A DNA stretch of 64,000 bases from Streptomyces sp. SLBN-31 (GTDB lineage: Bacteria; Actinomycetota; Actinomycetes; Streptomycetales; Streptomycetaceae), in NCBI RefSeq assembly GCF_006715395.1, contig NZ_VFNC01000001.1, positions 558,001-622,000 of the forward strand, in the 5' to 3' direction. Made by a program: the position numbers and the translations under genes. Numbering within the stretch: position 1 is the first letter of the stretch; each line of letters begins with the position of its first letter. Positions 34,030 through 42,496 of the stretch are shown in pieces. The notes under the pieces are model-generated. The model was not told where the DNA came from. It was given only the letters and a program-made list of their open reading frames with translations, and ran no database searches.

Positions 34030-34302
34030 CTATGCCGGTGCCTGGCGCCGGCGGAGTCTTCCCGCGGGGCGCAGGAGCAGGGACAGGGACGCCGCCGAGA
34101 CGATCGCCGCGCCGATGAGGACGAGCAGGGAGTTGCCGGGGTCGAAGGCGCTGTGCGTGAGGAAGGCGCCGAAGAGGGCTCCGGCGACACCGGTCGCCAG
34201 GACCAGGGAACGGGCCGGCAGACGGTGGGCGAGGCGGCGGTTCGCCGTCCACGCCAGCACGAGACCGAGCAGAGCGGAGCCGAGTGCTTCGATCAACATC
34301 AT
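34030..34302 (-). CDS. small two- to three-helix membrane protein
   Basis: This is a 90-residue protein. Hydrophobic helices at about 4-20 (LIEALGSALLGLVLAWT), 33-50 (SLVLATGVAGALFGAFL) and 58-78 (SLLVLIGAAIVSAASLSLL) are separated by basic loops, with a basic C-terminus. It looks like the GlsB/YeaQ/YmgE transglycosylase-associated type but lacks a clear signature, so I give no family. The ATG at 34302 follows GGGAGGGAACCTC. Confidence 0.6.
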   Translation of the reverse strand: MMLIEALGSALLGLVLAWTANRRLAHRLPARSLVLATGVAGALFGAFLTHSAFDPGNSLLVLIGAAIVSAASLSLLLRPAGRLRRRQAPA

Positions 34303-34417
34303 GAGGTTCCCTCCCACACGGCCACACAGCGCGCAAGGCGCGTATCACGGTCGTAGCCCGTCATACCCGTGACCTGCGGAATGCAATCCTCCTCTGTGTA
34401 CGACCTGTGCTCCATCC

Positions 34418-34508
34418 GTGGAGGAGAAAATCCGCTCGGGGTGAGGAGGCGATCAGCTCGGGGTGGAGGAGGGACTCCGCTCGCCGCGGAGGGGGGAATC
34501 CGCTCGTG
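34418..34508. repeat. four tandem 22-23-nt degenerate repeats
   Basis: Units at 34418-34440, 34441-34462, 34463-34485 and 34486-34508 share the form GTGGAGGAGnnnaTCCGCTCGnn. They lie between two minus-strand genes, before a terminator. Confidence 0.75.
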
Positions 34509-34527
34509 GCGGCCCAACGGAACGCGA

Positions 34528-34561
34528 AAGGGCCCGGCGACTCTACGGTCGCCGGGCCCTT
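34528..34561. terminator. terminator after DUF3107 gene
   Basis: AAGGGCCCGGCGAC (34528-34541) and GTCGCCGGGCCCTT (34548-34561) pair perfectly over 14 bp, 13 nt past the DUF3107 stop. Confidence 0.9.
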
Positions 34562-34573
34562 CGTCGCGTGTGA

Positions 34574-34801
34574 CTACAGCGCGCCGAAGCCCACCTTGCG
34601 CGGGGCCGGCTCGCCGAGCTCGACGTAGGCGAGGCGCTCGGCCGGGACGAGGACCTTGCGGCCGTGCTCGTCCACGAGGGTCAGCAGCTGCGACTTCCCG
34701 GCCAGTGCCTCGGCCACGATCCGCTCGACCTCCTCGGCACTCTGACCGCTCTCCAGAACGATCTCGCGGGGCGCGTGCTGCACGCCGATCTTGACCTCCA
34801 C
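34574..34801 (-). CDS. DUF3107 small protein
   Basis: This is a 75-residue protein beginning VEVKIGVQHAPREIVLESGQ and ending in ELGEPAPRKVGFG. This is the actinobacterial DUF3107 family (Rv3208A-like, from memory), usually encoded beside a TetR regulator, as here. It may fold as a small beta-grasp-like domain; the function is unknown. The GTG at 34801 follows GGAGGGACATAGCC. An upstream in-frame extension to 34861 has no support. A perfect terminator follows. Confidence 0.88.
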   Translation of the reverse strand: MEVKIGVQHAPREIVLESGQSAEEVERIVAEALAGKSQLLTLVDEHGRKVLVPAERLAYVELGEPAPRKVGFGAL

Positions 34802-35000
34802 GGCTATGTCCCTCCGACGGTCGGTGAAGTGCGCGACCAATCCGCGCCGTACCCAGCACACATTAGCCCGGTGAGGGGAGGTACACGTTCCGCACGAGAA
34901 CGCCAGGAGCGAACAGCCGACGGGAACAAACGACCCTCACGCGCGCGTGCATGCCCTCAGTGACGTGGTGTCCTGTACGACGCCCACGCGCGCGTGCCGG

Positions 35001-35645
35001 TCAGTGGTTCTGGTCCGTGCCGTGCAGCGGGAAGCCCGCGATGCCGCGCCAGGCCAGCGAGGTCAGCAGCTGCACCGCCTGGTCGCGCGGGACACTGCGG
35101 TCGCTGTGCAGCCAGGAGCGGGCCACGACCTGGGCCAGCCCGCCGAGCCCGGAGGCCAGCAGCATCGACTCCGCGCGCGAGAGGCCGGTGTCCTCGGCGA
35201 TCACGTCGCAGATCGCCTCCGCGCACTCGTTCGTGACCTTGTCGACGCGCTCGCGCACCGCCGGCTCGTTCGTCAGGTCCGACTCGAAGACCAGGCGGAA
35301 CGCGCCGCCGTCGTCCTCGACGTACGCGAAGTAGGCGTCCATGGTCGCCCGTACGCGCTGCTTGTTGTCGGTCGTCGACGCCAGCGCGCTGCGCACCGCC
35401 TGGATCAGCGACTCGCAGTGCTGGTCCAGCAGGGCCAGGTAGAGGTCGAGCTTGCCCGGGAAGTGCTGGTAGAGCACCGGCTTGCTGACACCGGCGCGCT
35501 CGGCGATGTCGTCCATCGCGGCCGCGTGGTAACCCTGTGCCACGAAGACTTCCTGGGCGGCGCCCAGCAGCTGGTTCCGTCGGGCTCGGCGCGGCAGGCG
35601 CGTGCCCCTCGGGCGCGCCGCCTCTGTCTGCTCGATGGCTGTCAC
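35001..35645 (-). CDS. TetR/AcrR-family transcriptional regulator
   Basis: This is a 214-residue regulator. The HTH is at about 22-68 (RRNQLLGAAQEVFVAQGYHA, MDDIAERAGVSKPVLYQHFP). An all-helical ligand-binding domain follows. Its position upstream of DUF3107 matches the mycobacterial Rv3208/Rv3208A pair (from memory). The target is unknown. The GTG at 35645 follows GGGAGGCGGC. A TACGAT -10-like element lies about 45 nt upstream. Confidence 0.9.
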   Translation of the reverse strand: MTAIEQTEAARPRGTRLPRRARRNQLLGAAQEVFVAQGYHAAAMDDIAERAGVSKPVLYQHFPGKLDLYLALLDQHCESLIQAVRSALASTTDNKQRVRATMDAYFAYVEDDGGAFRLVFESDLTNEPAVRERVDKVTNECAEAICDVIAEDTGLSRAESMLLASGLGGLAQVVARSWLHSDRSVPRDQAVQLLTSLAWRGIAGFPLHGTDQNH

Positions 35646-35849
35646 GCCGCCTCCCAAATTCGTCCACATGCGGTGTGCGCCGCGCGGCCATCGTACTTTT
35701 CGGTAACCCTGAGCGCGCGGTGCGAGCGCAGAATTTCACGTACCGGACGGCGGCGAAAGCCGGACGGGGGGTTTCAGACCGGGGCGGAGTGGGCAGGCGA
35801 GGGCTCCTTTCCTGCTCGGTGGCGCCCATGAGCGCACTCGCGTCCCTGG

Positions 35850-36074
35850 TCAGCGGTAGTCGTCCTCGTCGATGGAGACGATCCGGCGCTGCTCGACGAG
35901 GTCGGCCTCGTTCGCGCGGGCCGGGTCGACGTCGTCGAGCGGGTCGTCCTGGTCCGGCGTGAGGTCCGCCTGCTGCTCGGCGGCGTCGTTCTCCGGTGCC
36001 TCGACGTCGAACTCCGATGCCCTGCGGGCCTCTTCGTCGGCGAACGTCTCGGGATCGGTGGGGTCTACGGTCAT
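35850..36074 (-). CDS. small acidic hypothetical protein
   Basis: This is a 74-residue, strongly acidic protein (DPTDPETFADEEARRASEFD; DQDDPLDDVDPARANEADLVEQRR), probably largely disordered. There is no recognised family, though similar short DUF-less acidic proteins are common in Streptomyces. The ATG at 36074 follows GGAAGGGAG. The divergent hydrolase gene starts 174 nt away. Confidence 0.65.
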   Translation of the reverse strand: MTVDPTDPETFADEEARRASEFDVEAPENDAAEQQADLTPDQDDPLDDVDPARANEADLVEQRRIVSIDEDDYR

Positions 36075-36247
36075 GGTGGGCTCCCTTCCTACGAACGTCC
36101 CTGGGAGAAGCAGGGGCCACAGCGGGTGCCCTCTGTACGAGCCTAGGCAACACCCGATGCGGACGCCATGCGATCCGCACGTCACCTGTTGTCATCTGTG
36201 ACGGCGAACACATGAACCAGTACGTGATCGTCTCGTAACATTGCCGC

Positions 36248-37330
36248 ATGTCCTCGACCGAGCTGCCGTCCGTACCGGCGATCAACGTGCTCCCGAAGGT
36301 GACGCCCGTCAGGGTCGCCGAGGGCGAGCGGCTCAGGTCGGTCGGGTTGCCCGGAATCACGCTCACCATTCGTGCGAGACCGCCCGCGCGCGAGGGGCTG
36401 CCGCCCGCGCTCTACGTCCACGGACTCGGCGGTTCCTCGCAGAACTGGTCGGCGCTGATGCAGGAGCTGGAGGGCGTCGTCGACGGCGAGGCCCTCGACC
36501 TGCCGGGTTTCGGCGACTCACCGCCGCCGGACGACGGCGACTACTCGGTCACCGGGCACGCGCGCGCGGTGATCCGTCATCTCGACGCGGCCGGGCGGGG
36601 CCCCGTGCACCTCTTCGGCAACTCGCTCGGCGGTGCCGTGACGACGCGCGTTGCGGCCCTGCGGCCCGACCTGGTGCGGACCCTGACCCTGGTGTCTCCG
36701 GCCCTGCCCGAGATCCGCGTCCAGCGCAGCGCGGTGCCCACCGGACTGCTGGCGCTGCCCGGAGTGGCCGCGTTGTTCTACCGGCTCACCCGGGAGTGGT
36801 CCGCGGAGCAGCGCGTCACCGGGGTCATGGCGCTCTGCTACGGCGACCCCGGACGGGTGACGCCGGAGGGCTTCCGCCACGCCGTCGAGGAGATGGAGCG
36901 GCGGCTCCGGCTGCCGTACTTCTGGGACGCGATGACGCGCTCCGCGCGCGGCATCGTCAACGCGTACACCCTGGGCGGCCAGCACGGCCTGTGGCGCCAG
37001 GCCGAGCGCGTCCTCGCCCCCACCCTGCTCATCTACGGCGGCCGGGACCAGCTCGTCGGCTTCCGCATGGCCCGCAGGGCGGCCCACGCCTTCCGTGACT
37101 CCCGCCTGCTGACCATGCCGGACGCGGGGCACGTGGCGATGATGGAGTACCCGGACACCGTGGCCCGGGCCTTCCTCGAACTCCTCGAAGAGACCGGGCA
37201 GTTGCCGGACGGCGTACCCTCCAGGAGCCGCCGGGCCCGTGCGGGCGAGGCGGGTCATGGGCCGGCTTCCGTTGGTTACGGTGAGGTCGTGCGTGAGAAC
37301 GAGGCCGCTGCCGAGAGCGCGGGGAGCTGA
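36248..37330 (+). CDS. alpha/beta hydrolase (esterase/haloperoxidase-like)
   Basis: This is a 360-residue hydrolase. It has the oxyanion motif YVHGLGGSSQNW, the nucleophile elbow FGNSLGGAV, the acid in YGGRDQLV and the histidine in DAGHVAMMEYP. An N-terminal extension of about 55 residues precedes the fold and the C-terminus is basic and disordered. No signal peptide is seen. A TAACAT -10-like element ends 6 nt before the ATG, so the mRNA may be leaderless. The DUF3152 gene follows 8 nt after the stop, suggesting an operon. Confidence 0.87.
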   Translation: MSSTELPSVPAINVLPKVTPVRVAEGERLRSVGLPGITLTIRARPPAREGLPPALYVHGLGGSSQNWSALMQELEGVVDGEALDLPGFGDSPPPDDGDYSVTGHARAVIRHLDAAGRGPVHLFGNSLGGAVTTRVAALRPDLVRTLTLVSPALPEIRVQRSAVPTGLLALPGVAALFYRLTREWSAEQRVTGVMALCYGDPGRVTPEGFRHAVEEMERRLRLPYFWDAMTRSARGIVNAYTLGGQHGLWRQAERVLAPTLLIYGGRDQLVGFRMARRAAHAFRDSRLLTMPDAGHVAMMEYPDTVARAFLELLEETGQLPDGVPSRSRRARAGEAGHGPASVGYGEVVRENEAAAESAGS

Positions 37331-37338
37331 GGGGCGAC

Positions 37339-38745
37339 GTGGGACGCCACAGCCGCCGCGGGAGTGCTCCCGCGGCGAAGAGCGAGGCCGAGGCCGAGCG
37401 CGCCGGTCGCGGGAACCGGGCCGCGCAGGGGCCGCCGGGCGCACAAGAGCGCGGGGCGGCGCAGCGGGCTGACGGCGCGCCCGCACGAGGGGTACCCCGC
37501 CCCGCCGACGGCACACCTGCCGGCGGCGTGCCCGGATTCGCCGACGGCACGCCGGCCCGCGGCATGCCCCAGGTCCGTGGTGGACACACCCAGCAGCGTG
37601 AACCCGGCGGTGCCTGGGGCGAGTTGCGGGGGCAGGCGGGTAACGGGCGCGCGCCCTCCGCCGGACGCGGACCCTCGTACGGACCTTCCGCCGGACGCGG
37701 ATCCTCCGCCGGGCCCGGTCTGGCCATACCGCGGCAGCGGCAAGAGCCTCGGTTCGGCCCCCGGCAGGACTACCTCGACGCCTTCGACGAGGACGAGGAC
37801 GACGACGTCTTCGCGCGCCGTTCCGGTGTCTCCGCGCACGCCGCCGACCCGTATCCCTCCGTCGCCGAGCGGACCCCCCGTAGCGGCGCAGGTGTCCCCG
37901 CCGATACGGACGGCGACGAGGACGACGCGCCGCCCACCGGCGTCCCCGCGCAGAACACCGGCTCCAAGGGGCGGACGTTCACCGGGATCGCGGCCGCCGC
38001 GGTCACCACCGTGCTGGCCGTCGTGGTGGCGGGCCAGGTCACGCACGGACGCGACGACACCGCCGTGGGCACGCAGTCGGCCACCGACCAGGCGCGGGAC
38101 GTGCGGTCGACTCCGTCGGCGGCACCGTCGCCGAGCGTCGCCACGCTGACGTACGAACAGGCGATGGGCCAGAGGTACGCGCTGGGCGCCACGCTCCGGG
38201 GCCCGGGGAAGTTCGACACGGTCCCCGGCACCGACCGGGCGCCCGGCAAGGGCCGGAAGTACACGTACCGCGTCGACGTGGAACGGGGACTGGGGCTGGA
38301 CGGGGCCCTCTTCGCCGAGGCCGTCCAGAAGACGCTCAACGACGACCGCAGTTGGGCCCACGACGGCGCCCGGACCTTCGAGCGTGTCGACAGCGGCAAA
38401 CCCGACTTCGTCATCACGCTCGCCAGCCCCGGAACCACGGCCACGTGGTGCGCCAAGTCCGGCCTGGACACCACCGAGGACAACGTCTCGTGCGACTCGG
38501 CGTCCACCGAGCGAGTGATGATCAACGCCTACAGATGGGCCCAGGGGTCGAAGACGTACGGCGACCGGATCCACGCCTACCGGCAGATGCTGATCAATCA
38601 CGAGGTCGGCCACCGGCTCGGCTACGGCCACGTCAGCTGCAGCAAGAACGGCCAGTTGGCGCCCGTGATGCAGCAGCAGACCAAGTTCCTCGACCACGAC
38701 GGGATCCACTGTCTGCCCAACCCCTGGCCGTATCCCGGGAGTTGA
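37339..38745 (+). CDS. DUF3152 membrane-anchored putative zinc metalloprotease
   Basis: This is a 468-residue protein. About 210 residues of disordered Gly/Pro/Arg-rich cytoplasmic sequence precede one membrane segment (FTGIAAAAVTTVLAVVVAGQV). The extracellular DUF3152 domain ends in HEVGHRLGYGH. This fits the HExxHxxGxxH zinc motif of metzincins, with four cysteines around it (WCAKSG, VSCDS, HVSCSKN, IHCLPN). A secreted-side peptidase is a reasonable inference. The GTG start is 8 nt after the hydrolase gene. Its stop overlaps the start of the permease remnant. Confidence 0.85.
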   Translation: MGRHSRRGSAPAAKSEAEAERAGRGNRAAQGPPGAQERGAAQRADGAPARGVPRPADGTPAGGVPGFADGTPARGMPQVRGGHTQQREPGGAWGELRGQAGNGRAPSAGRGPSYGPSAGRGSSAGPGLAIPRQRQEPRFGPRQDYLDAFDEDEDDDVFARRSGVSAHAADPYPSVAERTPRSGAGVPADTDGDEDDAPPTGVPAQNTGSKGRTFTGIAAAAVTTVLAVVVAGQVTHGRDDTAVGTQSATDQARDVRSTPSAAPSPSVATLTYEQAMGQRYALGATLRGPGKFDTVPGTDRAPGKGRKYTYRVDVERGLGLDGALFAEAVQKTLNDDRSWAHDGARTFERVDSGKPDFVITLASPGTTATWCAKSGLDTTEDNVSCDSASTERVMINAYRWAQGSKTYGDRIHAYRQMLINHEVGHRLGYGHVSCSKNGQLAPVMQQQTKFLDHDGIHCLPNPWPYPGS

Positions 38746-39044
38746 CGGGCGCCGACGGCGCCAGCGAGCGGTCGATCGTCGGCCGCCACGCCCTGCGCGG
38801 CGCCCTCGCGCCGATCATCGCGCTGAACGCCAACGACGTCGGCGCGATGGTGGGCGGCGCCGTCCTCACCGAGACCCTCTTCGGCCTTCCCGGCATCGGT
38901 CAGGAACTCGTCCACGCCGTCAACGTGGTCGACCTGCCGGTCGTCGTCGGCATGGTCCTGGTCATCGGCTTCTTCGTGGTCCTCGCCAACGCCGTCGCGG
39001 ACGTCCTGTACGCGGTGGCCGACCGACGGGTGGTACTGACGTGA
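38742..39044 (+). pseudogene. C-terminal remnant of DppB/OppB-type ABC permease
   Basis: Only about 100 residues remain of a protein that is normally ~300. The recognisable part is the EAA-loop region (ASERSIVGRHALRGALAPII) and the last helices (GAVLTETLFGLPGIGQELV; VVVGMVLVIGFFVVLANAV), with the C-terminal LYAVADRRV. The first ~200 residues, including most membrane helices, are missing; DUF3152 coding sequence sits where they should be. A TTG at 38742 could start translation, but the product could not form a permease. The stop still overlaps the next gene by GTGA, a relic of the intact operon. Confidence 0.88.
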
Positions 39045-40632
39045 GTCTCGTCGAAGTCACGGACCTGACCGTCGGGTTCGGCGCCCTGAAGGCCGTCGAC
39101 GGCCTCTCCTTCGGGCTGGCGCCGGGCGCCGCGCTTGCCCTGGTCGGCGAGTCCGGCTCCGGCAAGTCCACCGTCGCCTCGGCCCTCCTGGGCCTGCACC
39201 GCGGCACGGGCGGCCGGGTCGGCGGCTCCATCGAGGTGGCCGGCACCGACGTACAGCGGGCGTCAGAGGACGAACTGCGGCGGCTGCGCGGAGGGAAGGC
39301 CGCGATGGTCTTCCAGGACCCGCTGTCCTCCCTCGACCCGTACTACGCCATCGGCGACCAGATCGCCGAGGTGCACCGCTTGCACACGCGCGTGTCACGG
39401 CGAGCGGCACGCGCGCGTGCGGTCGAGGTGCTGGAGCGGGTCGGCATACCCGACGCTCCGCGCCGGTCCCGCTCGCGCCCCCACGAGTTCAGCGGTGGCA
39501 TGCGCCAGCGGGCGCTCATCGCCATGGCGCTCGCCTGCCGGCCCGACCTGCTGATCGCCGACGAGCCGACCACCGCCCTCGACGTGACCGTCCAGGCCCA
39601 GATCCTCGACCTGTTGCACATCCTGCGCGAGGAGACGGGCCTGGGGCTGCTGCTCGTCACGCACGACGTCGGCGTGGCGGCCGAGAGCGTCGACGAGGTG
39701 CTGGTGATGCGACACGGGCGCGTGGTGGAACAGGGCCCGGTCGGCGACGTACTGAGGTCGCCCACCCAGGCGTACACACGCGGCCTGCTGGACGCTGTAC
39801 CGCGCGTGGACGCGCCGCGCGCCCCCTCGCGGGCCTCCGACGAGATCGTCCTGGAGGCGACCGGACTCCGGCGCGAATTCGGGCGCGGCAAGCGGGCGTT
39901 CACGGCCGTCGACGACGTGTCGCTGCGCGTCCACCGGGGCGAGACCCTCGGCGTCGTCGGCGAGAGCGGCAGCGGCAAGACGACGCTCGGGCGGATGCTC
40001 GTGGGGCTCCTGGAGCCGACGGCCGGGCAGGTCCGTTACGAGGGCCACGCGCGCGTGGGCGTGAACCCGGCCGTCCAGATGGTCTTCCAGGACCCCGTTT
40101 CCTCCCTCAACCCGCGCCGCAGCGTGGGCGAGTCGATCGCCGACCCGCTGCGCGCGCGGGGCGAGCGCGACGAGACGCGGATCAGGGGGCGCGTGACGGA
40201 ACTGCTGGAGCGCGTGGGGCTCGAAGCGGCGCACTACGACCGCTATCCGCACGAGTTCGCGGCGGTCAGCGCCAGCGCGTGGGCATCGCGCGGGCGCTCG
40301 CGGCCGACCCGCGCGTCATCGTCTGCGACGAGCCGGTCTCGGCCCTCGACGTGACGACCCAGGCCCAGGTCGTGGAGCTGCTCGGCGAACTCCAGCGCGA
40401 ACTCGGCCTGGCGCTGGTCTTCGTCGCCCACGACCTCGCCGTCGTGCGCCGGGTCAGCGACCGGGTCGCGGTGATGCGCCAGGGCCGCATCGTCGAGTCA
40501 GGTCCCGCCGAGGAGGTGTACGACAACCCGCAGGACCCCTACACCAAGCAGCTCCTGGCCGCCGTACCGGCGCTCGACCCCGAGGTGGCGGCCCGGCGCA
40601 GGACGGCCCGGCGCGAACCGGCCTCCCCCTGA
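39041..40632 (+). pseudogene. frameshifted double ABC ATPase (DppD-DppF fusion)
   Basis: Two complete nucleotide-binding domains are encoded. The first has [32 protein letters not shown] and [12 protein letters not shown]. The second has [17 protein letters not shown], then loses frame at about 40258-40260, and resumes one nt earlier with [13 protein letters not shown] and [12 protein letters not shown] in the frame ending at 40632. One nucleotide is missing inside the signature codons (Phe-x-Gly-Gly). Intact, the protein would be about 530 residues. Together with the truncated permease it indicates a decaying oligopeptide importer; a sequencing error cannot be excluded for this base. Confidence 0.88.
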
Positions 40633-40708
40633 CAGAACGTGACTGCGTGATCTCGTAGCGCGATCGAACGCAACTCGCACGGGAAAGTTACGACCGTTCA
40701 CCCCTTTT

Positions 40709-40742
40709 GGTGGTGCGATGGACAACCGTCCATCGCGCCACC
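40709..40742. promoter_or_regulatory. 15-bp hairpin in the leader/promoter region of the polysaccharide operon
   Basis: GGTGGTGCGATGGAC (40709-40723) pairs with 40728-40742 around AACC, with one G-U wobble. It is preceded by CCCCTTTT. It could terminate the ABC remnant or act as an operator or leader element for the genes starting at 40823. Confidence 0.6.
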
Positions 40743-40822
40743 GCCTTGTCCGCATACGTTCTTCCCGCTGCGAGCCGCCGGGTCAACGGCGGCTCCCCAA
40801 ACGGGAGATCGGGGGTGCGCAC

Positions 40823-42496
40823 GTGCGCATCGGACTGCTTACGGAGGGTGGCTATCCGTATGTGAGCGGTGACGCCACGCTCTGGTGCGACCGGCTGGTG
40901 CGCGGGCTCGAGCAGCACGAGTTCGACGTCTACGCCCTCAGCAGCAGCCGGAGCCAGGAGGACGAGGGCTGGGTCGCATTGCCACCGCAGATCGGCCGGG
41001 TACGTACCTCCCCGCTGTGGGCGGCCGAGGACGACGGGGTCGTGTACGGGCGGCGCGCCCGCCGGCGATTCATCGAGTGCTACGGCGAACTGGCGGCCGT
41101 CCTGTGCGCGTCCGTTTCCCAGGAGGCCGTGTCGAACCTGGAGGCGGACCGTTTCGCCAGCGCGCTGTACGGGCTCGCCGAACTTGCCCGCGACGACGGG
41201 GGCGGCCTAGGGGGCGCACTGCGCTCCGAGAGCGCCGTGCGCGCCCTGGAGCGCGCCTGTCGTGCGCCCGGCGCCCAACGGGCGGCGCGCGAGGCGCGCG
41301 TATCCGATCTGCTCTCCGTCGCCGCGCACCTCGAACGCGCTCTGCGCCCCCTCTCGCTCGACTGGTACCAGGACGACGACCTCGGCGCGGTCGACCTGTG
41401 CCACGCCACGACCGGCGGTCCGGCGGCGCTGCCCGGACTGCTTGCCCGCCACTTCTTCGGCGTACCCCTGCTGCTGACCGAGTACGGCGTGCGGCTGCGC
41501 ACGCACTACCTGGCCGCCACGGACGCCCCACCCGCCGTACGCTCCCTGCTCGCCGCCTTCCACGGCAGGCTCGCCGCCGAGACCTACGACCGGGCCGCGA
41601 TCGTGACACCCGGCAACGCGCACGCCCGCCGCTGGCAGGAGCGCTGCGGCGCCGACCGCGCCAAGCTCCGCACGGTCCACCCCGGCATGGACGCCTCGCC
41701 CTTCGCCGAGGTAGGGGAGTCCACGGACTGCGCCGACCCCGACACGCTGGTCTGGGTCGGCCGCGTCGAACCCACGAAGGACCTGGTGTCGCTGCTGCAC
41801 GCCTTCGCCGAGATCCGCAAGGAGGAGCCCAAGACCCGACTGCGGATCATCGGCACTCCGGCCGGCCCCGAGGGCGAGGCCTACCTCGGCCACTGCCGCG
41901 CCCTCGCCGCACAGCTCTTCCCCGACGAGGCCGAGGGCCCGCACACCGTCGGCGACAACCCCGTCTCCTTCGCCGAGATCGGCGGCCCCGAACTGCCGAC
42001 CCCCGCCGACGCCTACGCCGCCGGCGGCGTGACGGTTCTCTCCAGCGTCGTGGAGGGATTCCCGATCAGCCTGGTCGAGGCCATGTTCTGCGGCCGCGCG
42101 ACCGTTTCCACGGACGTCGGCGCGGTCGTGGAGGTCATCGGCGGAACCGGACTCGTCGTTCCGCCCCGCAATCCGCGGGCGCTCGCCGAGGCCTGCGTGG
42201 CGCTGCTGCGCGACCCAGCGCGCCGCGAGCGGCTGGGCGCGGCCGCACGCGCGCGTGCACTCGAACTGTTCACCGTCGAGCAGAACACCACGGCATTTCA
42301 CGGCATTTACCTGGAGATCGTCGCGCGCACCCCGGTGCGCCGGGTCGTCGTCGACGAGACCGGAGAGCCCCGGCCCTTCGCCGTCCCCGCCGAGGCCCAT
42401 GTACCGGGCCGCTGGACCGGCGCCCACGTCGCGGCCCGCAGCGCCCCCGCCTGGGCGACGGAAGCACAGGTCCGCGCCACGGAGGGTGCGCGATGA
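40823..42496 (+). CDS. DUF3492 / PelF-like GT4 glycosyltransferase
   Basis: This is a 557-residue retaining glycosyltransferase. The N-terminal DUF3492 part begins MRIGLLTEGGYPYVSGDATL, like PelF. The middle has PLLLTEYGVRLR and TPGNAHARRW. The GT4 donor-binding half has VGRVEPTKDLVSLLHAF, VLSSVVEGFPISLVEAMFCG (ExxxE-like) and GLVVPPRNPRALAEA. PelF uses UDP-sugars to build the cationic Pel polymer; the donor here is unproven. It is cytoplasmic. GTG at 40823 is chosen to match the family N-terminus. It overlaps the next gene by ATGA. It heads the proposed polysaccharide operon. Confidence 0.88.
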   Translation: MRIGLLTEGGYPYVSGDATLWCDRLVRGLEQHEFDVYALSSSRSQEDEGWVALPPQIGRVRTSPLWAAEDDGVVYGRRARRRFIECYGELAAVLCASVSQEAVSNLEADRFASALYGLAELARDDGGGLGGALRSESAVRALERACRAPGAQRAAREARVSDLLSVAAHLERALRPLSLDWYQDDDLGAVDLCHATTGGPAALPGLLARHFFGVPLLLTEYGVRLRTHYLAATDAPPAVRSLLAAFHGRLAAETYDRAAIVTPGNAHARRWQERCGADRAKLRTVHPGMDASPFAEVGESTDCADPDTLVWVGRVEPTKDLVSLLHAFAEIRKEEPKTRLRIIGTPAGPEGEAYLGHCRALAAQLFPDEAEGPHTVGDNPVSFAEIGGPELPTPADAYAAGGVTVLSSVVEGFPISLVEAMFCGRATVSTDVGAVVEVIGGTGLVVPPRNPRALAEACVALLRDPARRERLGAAARARALELFTVEQNTTAFHGIYLEIVARTPVRRVVVDETGEPRPFAVPAEAHVPGRWTGAHVAARSAPAWATEAQVRATEGAR

